From Chthonomonas calidirosea T49 (GTDB lineage: Bacteria; Armatimonadota; Chthonomonadetes; Chthonomonadales; Chthonomonadaceae), in NCBI RefSeq assembly GCF_000427095.1, contig NC_021487.1:2076377-2140376 (forward strand): a stretch of DNA of 64,000 bases, given 5' to 3'. Shown piece by piece: positions 26,374 to 36,126 of the stretch. The position numbers were made by a program, and so were the translations under genes. Position 1 is the stretch's first letter; each line of letters opens with the position of its first letter. Below the pieces are notes generated by a model. It was given only the letters and a program-made list of their open reading frames with translations, was not told where the DNA came from and did not search any database.

Positions 26374-27624
26374 CTATTTTCCTCCTCCTTGTCGTGCAGA
26401 GATGGGCATAAATTGAATGGAGTGTCGAGGGGTTGGCGGTGTTGGCACGATAGAGGGCGTTGGGGCTGGCAGAGCGGTTCCGGTTTTCGGTGTACGGAGG
26501 AGGCTATAACCGCCGAGCAGGAAGAGCCAAATAAGTCCTATAGGTAACATGCGCTTCCAACCGAGTTGCATAAGGGCGTCGTAGCGCAGCCGGGGCAAGG
26601 AGGCCCGTAACCACACATAAAGGTAGATGCCCATCATGATCTTGATGCCGAACCACACAAAGCCGGGGATGAGGGTGAAGGGCACGCAGTTGAATGGGGG
26701 AAGCCAGCCCCCCCAGAAGATGGTGGCGTTAAGCCCGCTGATAAGCAACATGTTGATGTACTCCGCAGCGAAGAAGGTGGCGAACTTCATGGCGGAGTAT
26801 TCGGTGTGATAACCGGCTACAAGCTCCGATTCGGCTTCGGGAAGGTCGAAGGGAGGGCGATTGGTCTCTGCCACCATAGCGATCGTGTAGATAACCACGG
26901 GCACGACAAGCGACTGCAGCCAGAACCAGGAAAAGAGGCTGCCCTTAAAGAGGGCCGGCAGATGCCACCCAAAAGGTAGCTGGTTTTGTGCCTCCACGAT
27001 CTGCCCCAAATTTAGTGAACCGGCCAATAGCACCACACATAGCAGAGCCACGCCCATCGCCAACTCATAGCTGATCACCTGAGCCGAGGCTCGTAGCCCT
27101 CCTAGCAAGGAGTACTTGTTGTTGGAGGACCAACCGGCCAACACCAACCCATAGACACTCAGAGAGGACATGGCGAGAGCATACAGCAGCGCCACGTTGA
27201 TGTTGCCCGCGGTTATAGGGACAAGAAAAACCCGTCCAGCTGCATCGCGGAAGGCTATGGAACCCCAAGGCAACACGGCGCCAGCAGAGATCGCAATGGT
27301 CATACTGAGAAAGGGCGCCAAAAAGTAGAGAAATCGGTCTACGTCTCGTGGGCGGATATCCTCTTTAAAGAAGAGCTTTATTACGTCGGCGGCAGGCTGC
27401 ATGAGGCCGCGCGGACCAACACGGTTTGGCCCGATACGGTCTTGCATAAGCGCCACCACCACACGCTCAATCCAGATGAGGAAGGGCAACATGCCGAGAG
27501 CAAAGGCAAGAATGCCTACTAGCCCCAGATAAGGCACGAGACTCGGTAAATGGATGCCGTGCCAATACTCAGGGAAGATAAATAGGTTGTACCACTTTTG
27601 TAGAAGACCGGCTTGTGTCGTCAT
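26374..27624 (-). CDS. nuoH: NADH-quinone oxidoreductase subunit H
   Basis: 416 aa from the ATG at 27624; a longer frame from 27663 is Arg-rich and unlikely. Membrane subunit that forms the quinone entry site. Markers: [36 protein letters not shown], and [29 protein letters not shown]. The normal domain ends near residue 370; a Pro/Thr-rich tail follows ([19 protein letters not shown]) to residue 416. It lies 96 bp after nuoG. Confidence 0.95.
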   Translation of the reverse strand: MTTQAGLLQKWYNLFIFPEYWHGIHLPSLVPYLGLVGILAFALGMLPFLIWIERVVVALMQDRIGPNRVGPRGLMQPAADVIKLFFKEDIRPRDVDRFLYFLAPFLSMTIAISAGAVLPWGSIAFRDAAGRVFLVPITAGNINVALLYALAMSSLSVYGLVLAGWSSNNKYSLLGGLRASAQVISYELAMGVALLCVVLLAGSLNLGQIVEAQNQLPFGWHLPALFKGSLFSWFWLQSLVVPVVIYTIAMVAETNRPPFDLPEAESELVAGYHTEYSAMKFATFFAAEYINMLLISGLNATIFWGGWLPPFNCVPFTLIPGFVWFGIKIMMGIYLYVWLRASLPRLRYDALMQLGWKRMLPIGLIWLFLLGGYSLLRTPKTGTALPAPTPSIVPTPPTPRHSIQFMPISARQGGGK

Positions 27625-27720
27625 TGTCAACTTCCTAAGCAGCGCACGCACCCTCCTGCACATGGAGCGATACGGCGCCTACCTTGAACGAAAAATCGCT
27701 TTGGTGTTACTTCATCGCTT

Positions 27721-30003
27721 TCAGCTCGCGTGATAATCCACCGGAATAGGTGCGGGAGCGGTTCTTTGCCCAGCCGGATACTCCCACCGTCGGCCACCCT
27801 CCCCTAACGTCTGCGGGTTTATATCGCAATAGAGCGGAACCTCTGCCGCGATGGCGCGAAGAATGTCTCTTGCGGAGACGTAGGGCATTGGATGGCCGAG
27901 GATATCGGCCGTTTCGGCGAAGATAAGCCAATCAGGCTTGATGGTCGGCGCCAGCTCGAAGGCGCGATGAATTCGCTGCACGCGGCGTTCGCAGCTAGTG
28001 AATGTGCCGTCTTTTTCGGCGAAACTGGCGGCAGGTAAGACCAGATGCGCCTGCAGAGCCGTCTGCGTGAGCGTTAATTCGTTCACTACCACGAAGGGGC
28101 AGTTAGCGAGCGCTTTTTGCACCAGGTCGGCATCGTGATATTTGGCCATGAGATCGGCCCCAACGATCCAGAGCATATGCAGCTGCCCCCTCGCCGCCGC
28201 TTCCAGCATCTGGTGCGTGTTGAGGCCAGGGTTTTCCAGCGGCCGATAGCCAGGGCCTACGTCCGGCAATACACCCATATCCATGGCACCCTGCGCATTG
28301 CATTCGAGAACGGGCACGTTGAGGTTAGTTACTGGGTTGTCCGTGACAAGCAGAAGGTTGCCAAGAGCGGCCACAACATCTGCGTAGAAGGGGTGCTCCA
28401 TCACCGTACGCCCAGCAATGATGGCCATTGGTTTGCCGATTAGCAGATGAGCGGCCTTGCGAATCGCCTCTTCTGAGACCCCGGTCTCTTTGGCTGTCCG
28501 CTCGGGTGTCCAACGCGCCACACTCTTTTGAAGGGCGACAAAGGGCTTCTCCTCATGTACCGGCAGTAGGTTTTCTTCAAACAGCACGTGCAGCAGGCCA
28601 TTCAGCAGGGCGATCTCGGTTCCCGGTTTGTAGAGGAGGTCTACTTTGGCGAAGTCACGTACGTGAGGCGGATCGCCTGTAGGCGGTGCGGAGTTGGCGT
28701 TTAACACGGTAGCCCCCTTATAGCGCCAGGCCTTACGTACGCGCAGGTAGATGATGGGCTGCTCGTCCACCAGTTCCGAGCCGAACACGAAGATCGTTTT
28801 CATCTGTTCAAGCTCGGCGATGGCGTTGCCCATGCTGTGAAAGCCGTAACGATCGTAGAGGGGAGCGTTGGTAGGTCCTTGCCAGCGCCCCGTGCGAGAG
28901 TCGAGATTGTTAACGCCTAGTACCTCACGGAAAAGCTTTTGGAATAAAAAGTTATCTTCGTTTGTGCAGCGTGCCCCCCCAATGCCGCCGATACTTTTGC
29001 CGGCCATCTTCATATGCATGGTCAGTAGCTGATAGGCATCGGCCCAAGAGATGGGGCGCCACTCGGTTCCATGACGCACCAAAGGGGTTTTAAGGCGCGA
29101 TTCGGACGACACATAGTCGTGCCCGAACTTGCCTTTATCACATGTCCACTCCTCGTTCACCTCCTCATTGAGGCGGGCATTCACCCTAACCAACGTGCTC
29201 ATGCGGTAGTCGAGCTTAACGTTGCAGCCGTTGGCGCATTTTGTGCAGATAGAGGGGGTGGTGAAGAGATCCCATGGGCGCGCCTTGAAACGATAGGTGC
29301 GTGATAGGAGAGCGCCTACAGGGCACAGCTCAATCACGTTTCCGCTGAAGCGACTATGGAATTTGGTTTGAGCGAAGGTCGCCACCTCCATGTCGGCACC
29401 GCGCTTCAAGAAGTTGAGCTGTGCATCGCCGCTGATATCTTCGGTGAAGCGGGTGCAACGCGCGCAGTGAATGCAGCGCTCTCGGTCGAACACAACATAG
29501 TCGGAGAGAGGATAGGCCTTGGGATAGTGACGCTTCTCCTCAATATAGCGTGTGGTGGCCGGCCCGTAGAAGAGCGTGTTGTTCTGGAGCGGGCATTCGC
29601 CTCCTCGATCGCAGATCGGACAGTCCAGCGGATGGTTGATCAGCAAAAATTCGAGAATACCGCGTCGGTCTTTGGCCACCTGCTCGGTTTCGGTCTCAAC
29701 GATCAGGCCTTCCGAGGCGGGTAGGGTACAGCTGGTCTGCGGCTTAGGCATTTTACGCACGGAGCCGTCCGGCGCCTTCGTGGCGACCTCCACGAGGCAC
29801 ATACGGCAGTTCGCCGCCTGCCCTTTGGAGAGGCGTGGGTGGTAGCAAAAGTAGGGGATATCTATGCCGGCTCTCCGTGCCGATTCGATGATGTTTTCAC
29901 CTTTTGGCACCTTCAACTCGATACCATTAATGGTGATATTTACCAACTCCTGCGAAGGAGGGTTTAACGAGGGTTCTGTTTGTGTTAGTCTATACTCAGC
30001 CAT
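27721..30003 (-). CDS. nuoG: NADH-quinone oxidoreductase subunit G
   Basis: 760 aa from the ATG at 30003, chosen over an ORF start at 30033. Peripheral-arm iron-sulfur subunit with a molybdopterin-oxidoreductase-like C-terminal fold. N-terminal 2Fe-2S domain: Cys 53, 66, 69, 92 (CYHPRLSKGQAANCRMC). Then a 4Fe-4S region (HPLDCPICDRGGECPLQ), HCARCTRFTEDISGDAQL, and CTKCANGCNVKLDY. The long C-terminal half has VFGSELVDEQPI and LVLPAASFAEKDGTFT. The upstream neighbour is an ADP-ribosylglycohydrolase gene 45 bp away, where nuoF would be expected. Ferredoxin-to-quinone electron transfer is its role in complex I. Confidence 0.95.
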   Translation of the reverse strand: MAEYRLTQTEPSLNPPSQELVNITINGIELKVPKGENIIESARRAGIDIPYFCYHPRLSKGQAANCRMCLVEVATKAPDGSVRKMPKPQTSCTLPASEGLIVETETEQVAKDRRGILEFLLINHPLDCPICDRGGECPLQNNTLFYGPATTRYIEEKRHYPKAYPLSDYVVFDRERCIHCARCTRFTEDISGDAQLNFLKRGADMEVATFAQTKFHSRFSGNVIELCPVGALLSRTYRFKARPWDLFTTPSICTKCANGCNVKLDYRMSTLVRVNARLNEEVNEEWTCDKGKFGHDYVSSESRLKTPLVRHGTEWRPISWADAYQLLTMHMKMAGKSIGGIGGARCTNEDNFLFQKLFREVLGVNNLDSRTGRWQGPTNAPLYDRYGFHSMGNAIAELEQMKTIFVFGSELVDEQPIIYLRVRKAWRYKGATVLNANSAPPTGDPPHVRDFAKVDLLYKPGTEIALLNGLLHVLFEENLLPVHEEKPFVALQKSVARWTPERTAKETGVSEEAIRKAAHLLIGKPMAIIAGRTVMEHPFYADVVAALGNLLLVTDNPVTNLNVPVLECNAQGAMDMGVLPDVGPGYRPLENPGLNTHQMLEAAARGQLHMLWIVGADLMAKYHDADLVQKALANCPFVVVNELTLTQTALQAHLVLPAASFAEKDGTFTSCERRVQRIHRAFELAPTIKPDWLIFAETADILGHPMPYVSARDILRAIAAEVPLYCDINPQTLGEGGRRWEYPAGQRTAPAPIPVDYHAS

Positions 30004-30048
30004 AGCGTCCTCTGGCCTTGGGCGGCAGTTCACACGCCGCCGTAAAGT

Positions 30049-31389
30049 TTACCGCAAGGTTTCGATAAGTCGCATCGTTTCGTGTGCCATATCGGCCAAT
30101 TTCACCGTATGATAGCCTGCCACACCGGTATGGAGGGTATCGTTTATTCCCTCCGTCCAGTGGGTGGGTAGGTTCTTTCTGCCGTACAGGATGCCCAAAA
30201 TGGAGCCGGTGGTGGCGCCGTTGCAGTCTGTATCGAAGCAGGGTTGCACCGCACGGCAGATGGTTTTTGCGAAGTCGCCCTCACCCCACAGCAGGGCGAC
30301 GGCCACGATCAGGGCGTTGGAGATGGTATGGCACCAATCATGTGCACGTGTCTCATCCCACAGCTCATGAACTCGATAGACCGCCGTATCGTAGTCCACG
30401 CCCACCTCCTGCCACTCGAAAAGGCTTTCGATGGCGTCGGCCAGGCGGCAGTTTGCCGGGATCTGAGCCAGCCCTGCGCGAATGATCGTGGGGATATCCT
30501 CCGTAACGAAGGCTGCAGCCGTCATAGCGGCAACCCACATAGCCCCGTAGATGCCGTTTTTCACATGGGAGATGCAGGCGTCGCGCCAAGCCCATTCTGC
30601 CGCGCGCTCCGGGTTGCCTGGAGCAGCATACCCCCAAAAATCGGCCCGAATCTGAGCACCTATCCACTCTCTATAGGGATTTCGGAAGGAGGCGGAGGCC
30701 GGTGGAGAAACAAGGTTGCAAAAGTTGCGATAGGCCACCCGTTCAGCCGTGCAGGTGTGCAGAATAGGGATATCGCTCATCCAAAACTGGGCCACCTGCT
30801 CAGAGGTAAAATCCGGCCCAAAGCGCTTCATAATGGCCAGTGCCGTGGTGGTGTAGTTCAGATCGTCATCTTCCGGCATGGCGCTTACAAGGTCGGCAAA
30901 CGGAGCCCTTTCCGAAAGCTGATACTTCTCCTGTACCTCCTGCGGCACATGGTAACGGAAGAAATCGGAAAGCGGCCAGCGCCCAAGGTCTTTTAAATAG
31001 CCCCACATACGTGGTCGGCGCCAACCCTCTACGGGCTTGCCGAGTAAACAGCCCACAGCGCGCCCTGTCCAGGCACCATAAACCTTGTCCTCTAAAGCCG
31101 CATCGCTAAGCTGTAGCTTGGGCAGAGAGGGAGCTGTTTTAGGCCGTGCCGCACGAATAGCTTGTAGGTCAGACGGCTCCTCAAACGGAAAATCGGGGCG
31201 GATGGGGGCCTGAAGGGTTTTATCGAGCAAGGCCTGCGCTGCCGGCTGGTTGGCAAGGTTTTCGAGGTCAAGAGATTGAACGTAGGCGAACTCTTCTTCA
31301 AGCGTACTAAGATCTCTTCCCTCTTGCTCGCACTGCAGGCGCTCCGTTGCGATATCTTCTTGTGTAAGATAGAGCCAGATAGGTTTCAA
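30049..31389 (-). CDS. ADP-ribosylglycohydrolase (DraG/ARH-like) in the nuo cluster
   Basis: 446 aa, cytoplasmic. About 95 residues of unassigned N-terminus precede the domain. Family motifs: KVYGAWTGRAVGCLLGKPVEGW (about 106-127), MPEDDDLNYTTTALAIM (about 182-198), GAMWVAAMTAAAF, and DTDCNGATTGSILGILYG (about 399-416). The acidic residues in EDDDLNYTTTALA and DTDCNG match where the two-Mg site of ARH enzymes lies, so activity is plausible. These enzymes remove ADP-ribose from Arg, Ser or related acceptors, or cleave other ADP-ribose bonds. The gene sits between nuoF (61 bp) and nuoG, on the same strand, so expression with complex I is likely. No ADP-ribosyltransferase is seen nearby. A carbohydrate-like substrate of the same fold cannot be excluded. 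Confidence 0.85.
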   Translation of the reverse strand: MKPIWLYLTQEDIATERLQCEQEGRDLSTLEEEFAYVQSLDLENLANQPAAQALLDKTLQAPIRPDFPFEEPSDLQAIRAARPKTAPSLPKLQLSDAALEDKVYGAWTGRAVGCLLGKPVEGWRRPRMWGYLKDLGRWPLSDFFRYHVPQEVQEKYQLSERAPFADLVSAMPEDDDLNYTTTALAIMKRFGPDFTSEQVAQFWMSDIPILHTCTAERVAYRNFCNLVSPPASASFRNPYREWIGAQIRADFWGYAAPGNPERAAEWAWRDACISHVKNGIYGAMWVAAMTAAAFVTEDIPTIIRAGLAQIPANCRLADAIESLFEWQEVGVDYDTAVYRVHELWDETRAHDWCHTISNALIVAVALLWGEGDFAKTICRAVQPCFDTDCNGATTGSILGILYGRKNLPTHWTEGINDTLHTGVAGYHTVKLADMAHETMRLIETLR

Positions 31390-31450
31390 CCTCGAATCTC
31401 TCTCCTTTTTATAGAGCCGCTTTCGGCAAACTTAGGTTGTCGAGATCAGT

Positions 31451-32788
31451 TTATCTTGCCGGCAGCAGAGATAGAAGTTGCTGAGAGAACTCCGGCAGTT
31501 TCGGCACACAGTGGGCCCCAACGGGCGAACGCTTGTGCTCGATCCAGTAGTCGAACTCCTCACGAAAGGCTTTGATGGCCCCAACAATGGGCCAAGCGGC
31601 CGCATCTCCTAAGCCACAGTAGGAGCGACCATCTATTTGCTTACAGATATCGAGCAGCAGCTCCACGTCACCAGGGCGTCCTCCCCCAGAGACGATGCGG
31701 TCGAGCGTTTTGAATATCCAGCGGGTTCCCTCACGACAGGGGGTGCATTTGCCACACGACTCGTGCATATAGAACTCGGCGGTGCGTCGCATGAGCAACA
31801 CGATATCGGTGGTGTCGTTAAATACCATACAGCCTCCAGAGCCAAGCAGCGTGCCTGCGGCCATGCAGCCCTCATAGTCCAATGTGACTTTCTCGCACTG
31901 GGCGGCTGTCATGATCTGCACAGAGGAACCGCCGGGGATAACCGCTTTAAGACGTCCGTTGACCACCCCTCCTGCAGCTTCTATTAACTCCATCAGCGGT
32001 GTGCCCATCTCCACCTCATAGTTAGCGGGTCGAGCGATATGGCCACTGACCGACATGATCTTGGTGCCCTTGCTCTTCTCGGTGCCATAAGAGGCGTACT
32101 CTGCACCGCTGTGCTGCAATATCCACGAGGCTGCACAGTAACTTTCCACGTTGTTGATAAGAGTGGGCGCCTGCCATACACCCTCCACGGTTGGAAGCGG
32201 AGCATGGGGGAACTTGAGACGTGGCTGTCCCCGCTCGCCCATGAGGCTCGACATAAGGGCCGATTCCTCACCGCACTCATAGCTTCCCGCACCCATGTGA
32301 ATATAGAGGTCGAAATCGTGCCCGCTGCCGAGGATGTTCTTGCCAAGATAGCCTTTCGCGTAGGCCTGGTCTATCGCCTTACGTATCTGCCAAGCCGGTT
32401 CCACATACTCCCCACGAATGTAGATATAGCCCTTCTGGCTCTTTGTGGCGAAACCGGCAATGGCGATGCCCTCCACCACGAGGTGGGGCAGCTTAAGCAT
32501 TAGTTCACGGTCTTTGAAGGTACCTGGCTCCCCTTCATCTGCGTTGCAGAGCACATAGTGCGGCTTCCCCGATTTGTCCGAAAGCACGCCACTCCATTTG
32601 ATCCAGGTAGGAAACCCGGCGCCTCCACGCCCTCGAAGGCCAGAAACTTTTATCTCGTTCACGGTGGCTTCCGGCCCGATCTCAATAGCTCGTTTCAGGC
32701 CGGTGTAACCGCCGTGCGCCTCGTAGACCTCGATATGGTCAATGCCCTCCACATCGCGATGGGCAAACAACAGATTGCGTATTCCCAT
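31451..32788 (-). CDS. nuoF: NADH-quinone oxidoreductase subunit F
   Basis: 445 aa. Peripheral subunit that binds NADH and FMN and carries the N3 4Fe-4S cluster. Seen: VSGLRGRGGAGFPTWIKW (glycine-rich NADH/FMN loop, about 48-65), NADEGEPGTFKDR, IYIRGEYVEPAW, MGAGSYECGEESALMSSLMG, and the cluster motif ESCGKCTPCREGT (about 344-356). The gene follows nuoE by 3 bp. Length is normal. NADH oxidation enters complex I here. Confidence 0.95.
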   Translation of the reverse strand: MGIRNLLFAHRDVEGIDHIEVYEAHGGYTGLKRAIEIGPEATVNEIKVSGLRGRGGAGFPTWIKWSGVLSDKSGKPHYVLCNADEGEPGTFKDRELMLKLPHLVVEGIAIAGFATKSQKGYIYIRGEYVEPAWQIRKAIDQAYAKGYLGKNILGSGHDFDLYIHMGAGSYECGEESALMSSLMGERGQPRLKFPHAPLPTVEGVWQAPTLINNVESYCAASWILQHSGAEYASYGTEKSKGTKIMSVSGHIARPANYEVEMGTPLMELIEAAGGVVNGRLKAVIPGGSSVQIMTAAQCEKVTLDYEGCMAAGTLLGSGGCMVFNDTTDIVLLMRRTAEFYMHESCGKCTPCREGTRWIFKTLDRIVSGGGRPGDVELLLDICKQIDGRSYCGLGDAAAWPIVGAIKAFREEFDYWIEHKRSPVGAHCVPKLPEFSQQLLSLLPAR

Positions 32789-32791
32789 GGC

Positions 32792-33463
32792 TCACTCCAC
32801 CTCCGAAGTCTGGGATGGCGGCACCTCTTCTACGCGCCAACTGCCACCGCGCTTTTGGCTACTGCCAGGGATGTGAAGCTTGACGATGGAGTCGGCCAGT
32901 TTTTCAGGCGTGTAGTTCGATGTGTCGCGCAACATGGCGAGGAGATCGGGCACCTGTTTGGGGGTAAGATGGGTAAAGTAGCGATCGCCGATTTGAGCCA
33001 CCACAGCGCCCGCACAGTAGTTCAAGCACTCTACCTCTGACAGCGTAAACTCCCCATCCTCCGTTGTTTCGCCCACACGTATGCCCAACTCGTGTTCCAG
33101 AGCATGCACGACATCATAGGCACCGCACACAGCACAGGTAAGACAGGTGCAGACCTCGATATGGTGTCTGCCGCGCGGGCGCAAGTTGTACATGGTGTAA
33201 AAGCTGGCAACTCCCTCCACTTCCACACAGGGCATGTCAAGCAGCTCGGCCACCTCTTTAATCGCTGATGGGGTAAGATGGCCCCCATATTCCCTCTGTG
33301 CTATCCAGAGGGCGGGCAGGCAAGCCGCCTTGCGCTCCGGATAGTGACTGGCGATCTCCTCTAGTTCGGCCAGCGCCTCAGGCGAGAAACGCTTTTCAAA
33401 GACGGGTTCTTCCTCTCTTGGGGCGTACCCTCCGCCACCTAGTCGGTTGTTATTTGCAGACAT
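32792..33463 (-). CDS. nuoE: NADH-quinone oxidoreductase subunit E
   Basis: 223 aa. Carries the N1a 2Fe-2S cluster next to NuoF. Core: FSPEALAEIEEIAS-type start, KAACLPALWIAQREYGGHL, EVEGVASFYTMYNL, and cluster cysteines in CTCLTCAVCGAYD and VECLNYCAGAVV. The loop CAVCGAYD is a little unlike the usual CALRGA form, with one extra Cys. A Ser/Glu C-terminal tail (about 40 aa) exceeds the minimal family length. It ends 3 bp from nuoF. Confidence 0.92.
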   Translation of the reverse strand: MSANNNRLGGGGYAPREEEPVFEKRFSPEALAELEEIASHYPERKAACLPALWIAQREYGGHLTPSAIKEVAELLDMPCVEVEGVASFYTMYNLRPRGRHHIEVCTCLTCAVCGAYDVVHALEHELGIRVGETTEDGEFTLSEVECLNYCAGAVVAQIGDRYFTHLTPKQVPDLLAMLRDTSNYTPEKLADSIVKLHIPGSSQKRGGSWRVEEVPPSQTSEVE

Positions 33464-33470
33464 AGGCCCT

Positions 33471-34721
33471 TTACCTATCTATCTCTCCGAGAATGATGTC
33501 AATGCTGCCGATGATGGCGACCACATCGGCGATGAGGCGTCCCTCGCACATCTTGGAAAGCGCCTGCAGATTCATAAAGCAGGGGGGACGAAGATGGGCA
33601 CGATAGGGACAGTTGGAGCCATCGCTTACAATGTAGAACCCTATCTCGCCCTTTGGCGATTCGAGAGGGACATAGGCCTCTCCCACCGGCGGATGGAACC
33701 CCTCTGTCCACAGCTTGAAGTGATGGATTACGCCCTCCATGCTGTTATCCAACTCCTGCCGTGGCGGTGGCACCACCTTGCGGTCGTCGCTATTAATGGG
33801 GCCAGGCGGCATGTTTTCGATGCACTGTTTCACGATCTCGCGACTCTGATACATCTCGGCAATGCGCACCCGATAGCGGTCGTACACATCGCCGAACTCC
33901 GCTGTAGGCACGTAGAAGGTGTAGTGCTCGTAGCCGCAGTAAGGCTCGGCTTTGCGCACATCGTGGGCGATGCCGCAGGCGCGCAATGTGGGGCCGCTTA
34001 CACCCAATGCAAGGCACTCTTCGGCGCTGATCACGCCGATGCCCTGCGTGCGTTCGCGATAGATTGGGTTGGCGCTAAGGAGGTCTTCCATCTCCTTTAA
34101 CGCGCTTGGGAACTGGTTAATGAAATCAGCGGCACGCTCCAACCATCCATCGGGAGCATCGCCGCGCAGCCCACCGGGAACGATCCAAGAAGGCATCATG
34201 CGCACGCCGGAGATCATCTCTACGAGGTCAAGAATGTATTCGCGTTGCTGAAAGGCGTAGAAATAGACGGTCATCGCCCCGATGTCAAGAGCATGGGTGC
34301 CAAGCCACACGAGATGGCTGGCAAGGCGCTGCAGCTCCATCAGCATCACGCGTAGGGCCTGTCCGCGCGGCGGTATCTCAATGCCGAGGAGCTTCTCCAC
34401 CGCGAGCGAATAGGCCGCATTGTTGATGAGGGCGGAGACGTAGTCTATGCGATCGGTAAGAGGAACCGCTTTGAGGTAGCTGTTGTACTCGATGGTTTTT
34501 TCAATGCCCGTATGCACATAGCCCACGTGGGGAGTTGCCCGCACGATGATCTCGCCGTCGAGCTCTAGCACAACCCGCAGCACGCCGTGGGTACTTGGGT
34601 GCTGCGGCCCCATGTTCATCACCATGGTCTGGTCGTCGAGCACATCCAGCTGTACCCCTTGAGCCGCGAGGGCTGCGCTGTGCTGAAACGTCCGCTGCAT
34701 CTGTTCTATTTCGGTTCGCAT
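33471..34721 (-). CDS. nuoD: NADH-quinone oxidoreductase subunit D
   Basis: 416 aa, the 49-kDa subunit of the quinone-binding module, derived from [NiFe]-hydrogenase large subunit. Markers: MGPQHPSTHGVLRVVLELDGE (about 32-52), PHVGYVHTGIEKTIEY, DRIDYVSALINNAAYSLAVEKLLG, and C-terminal ILGEIDR. The gene is followed 7 bp later by nuoE. A 119-bp gap separates it from nuoC and holds a Rex-like site (34783-34800). Confidence 0.95.
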   Translation of the reverse strand: MRTEIEQMQRTFQHSAALAAQGVQLDVLDDQTMVMNMGPQHPSTHGVLRVVLELDGEIIVRATPHVGYVHTGIEKTIEYNSYLKAVPLTDRIDYVSALINNAAYSLAVEKLLGIEIPPRGQALRVMLMELQRLASHLVWLGTHALDIGAMTVYFYAFQQREYILDLVEMISGVRMMPSWIVPGGLRGDAPDGWLERAADFINQFPSALKEMEDLLSANPIYRERTQGIGVISAEECLALGVSGPTLRACGIAHDVRKAEPYCGYEHYTFYVPTAEFGDVYDRYRVRIAEMYQSREIVKQCIENMPPGPINSDDRKVVPPPRQELDNSMEGVIHHFKLWTEGFHPPVGEAYVPLESPKGEIGFYIVSDGSNCPYRAHLRPPCFMNLQALSKMCEGRLIADVVAIIGSIDIILGEIDR

Positions 34722-34782
34722 GGTTCTTATCCCTTTGTGCTCACGTCACGCCCTTGTAGCGAGAGCGAAGCAGAGGCCTAGT

Positions 34783-34800
34783 TTGTGCAATTTATCACAA
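34783..34800. promoter_or_regulatory. Imperfect Rex-like palindrome between nuoC and nuoD
   Basis: TTGTGC-N6-TCACAA, one base off the perfect TTGTGA-N6-TCACAA seen before nuoA. Both are followed on the plus strand by the same TCTG, and share TTTATCACAATCTG. The site lies 62 bp upstream of the nuoD start and could control an internal promoter. Confidence 0.5.
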
Positions 34801-34840
34801 TCTGGCGCACATAGAAGCCCTTTCCCACCTCTTTCGAACG

Positions 34841-35551
34841 CTAAGGTCTCTCAGGCGGTAGCTGCTGAATCTCTAACGGTGAACGCGCCTGAATCTGCTC
34901 GGATTCGGGGAGGGGGCGAGTTGGCGTCGTCTCCTCTCCGAGCACATCCCCGGTCTTTCCATGATACGACTCGCCGGGGTGTGCTACCAGAGGCTCGCCC
35001 ACCGAGGGGCCGAATCGCCGCTCCGGAAACTGCACGCGCTCTCCGCCCAGCGGATAGTCTTTCCGCTGCGGATGCCCCACCCAGTCTTCCGGCATAAGAA
35101 TGCGGCGTAGGTCAGGGTGTCCGCTAAAGCGGATGCCAAACATGTCAAAAATCTCTCGTTCTGGAAAGTTCGCCCCTGGGTAGACCTCGGTGACGCTCGG
35201 CACCACAGGGTCTTCTTCCGGCACCGGAACTTTAAGAAAGATTCGCCTACCGGTTCCTTTTTGCACCCCACCCTGTTCGTAGCGCACCGAGTAGAGGTTA
35301 TAGACAACCTCAAAACGGTGATCGGGGTACTTGTCGAGATAGTCTACTCCTAGACATTCCGAGAAGAAGTTGTACTGTAGGTCGGGATCGTCACGCAGAA
35401 GGCGGCAAACCTCCACAATATACTCTCTGCGCAGAAGGATACGGGTATCTCCGCGAAAGGTCTGTACCTGAAGGATAGCGTCGGGGAAATGCTGGCGGAT
35501 CTTCTGAACTTCCAGGAGCTCTTCTGTTGTTACCTCGGCCGCCTCTGTCAT
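34841..35551 (-). CDS. nuoC: NADH-quinone oxidoreductase subunit C
   Basis: 236 aa, 30-kDa subunit. Markers: [22 protein letters not shown] and [38 protein letters not shown], followed by QRKDYPLGG. The family core ends near residue 180; the remaining ~55 residues are a Pro/Glu-rich tail. It overlaps nuoA by 4 bp. Normally nuoB lies between nuoA and nuoC; it is not here and no fusion to either gene is visible. Confidence 0.94.
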   Translation of the reverse strand: MTEAAEVTTEELLEVQKIRQHFPDAILQVQTFRGDTRILLRREYIVEVCRLLRDDPDLQYNFFSECLGVDYLDKYPDHRFEVVYNLYSVRYEQGGVQKGTGRRIFLKVPVPEEDPVVPSVTEVYPGANFPEREIFDMFGIRFSGHPDLRRILMPEDWVGHPQRKDYPLGGERVQFPERRFGPSVGEPLVAHPGESYHGKTGDVLGEETTPTRPLPESEQIQARSPLEIQQLPPERP

Positions 35552-36126
35552 CGCTCCTCTCCCGTCGGTAGTAGTCGTACGGTCGTCTGTTCAAGGGGTT
35601 GGCAAAGCTCTTGTGCGCTCGCCCCATACACAGGTACCCGAGGCCCAACCGGTATTTTTTCAAGGTCTACAGGCCCGGAGTTCTCATTCCCAAACCGAAT
35701 GGCAGGCCGTGGGGCAAGCACGATCGGATCGCGCTTTAAGGCCTCCGCCACAGCCTCCTCTTCACCCCAATCAAGGGCGCCCTTGCCGAGAATATAGAGA
35801 TAACCTGCGAAAAGGATAGCAACAAAAATGACCATTTCGATGTAGTTAAAGGCTTTGAGCGCGTAGGGCAGATGACGGTAGTTCACCGCCCAAGGGTAGA
35901 GGAAGATGGTCTCCACATCAAAAACGATAAAGATCATGGCGACCAGATAAAACTTAATAGGGAAGCGCTCACGGGCGCTACCCACCGGCGTCATTCCGCA
36001 CTCGTACGGAGAGGCCTTCACCGCGCCAGGCTTTTTAGGGCCGAGCAAGGCAGATCCAAAAACCATGACGAACGCGATCAGAGCGCCAATAACGATCATT
36101 ACGAAAACAGGGATATAGCTATCCAC
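35548..36126 (-). CDS. nuoA: NADH-quinone oxidoreductase subunit A
   Basis: 192 aa with three membrane segments. NuoA signatures: [43 protein letters not shown] (about 38-80) and [25 protein letters not shown]. The normal protein would end near residue 125; the last ~65 residues are an unusual hydrophilic tail rich in Pro and Ala. Start is GTG at 36126. It is the first gene of the complex I cluster, so the Rex-like palindrome at 36193-36210 is well placed to control it. Confidence 0.93.
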   Translation of the reverse strand: MDSYIPVFVMIVIGALIAFVMVFGSALLGPKKPGAVKASPYECGMTPVGSARERFPIKFYLVAMIFIVFDVETIFLYPWAVNYRHLPYALKAFNYIEMVIFVAILFAGYLYILGKGALDWGEEEAVAEALKRDPIVLAPRPAIRFGNENSGPVDLEKIPVGPRVPVYGASAQELCQPLEQTTVRLLPTGEER

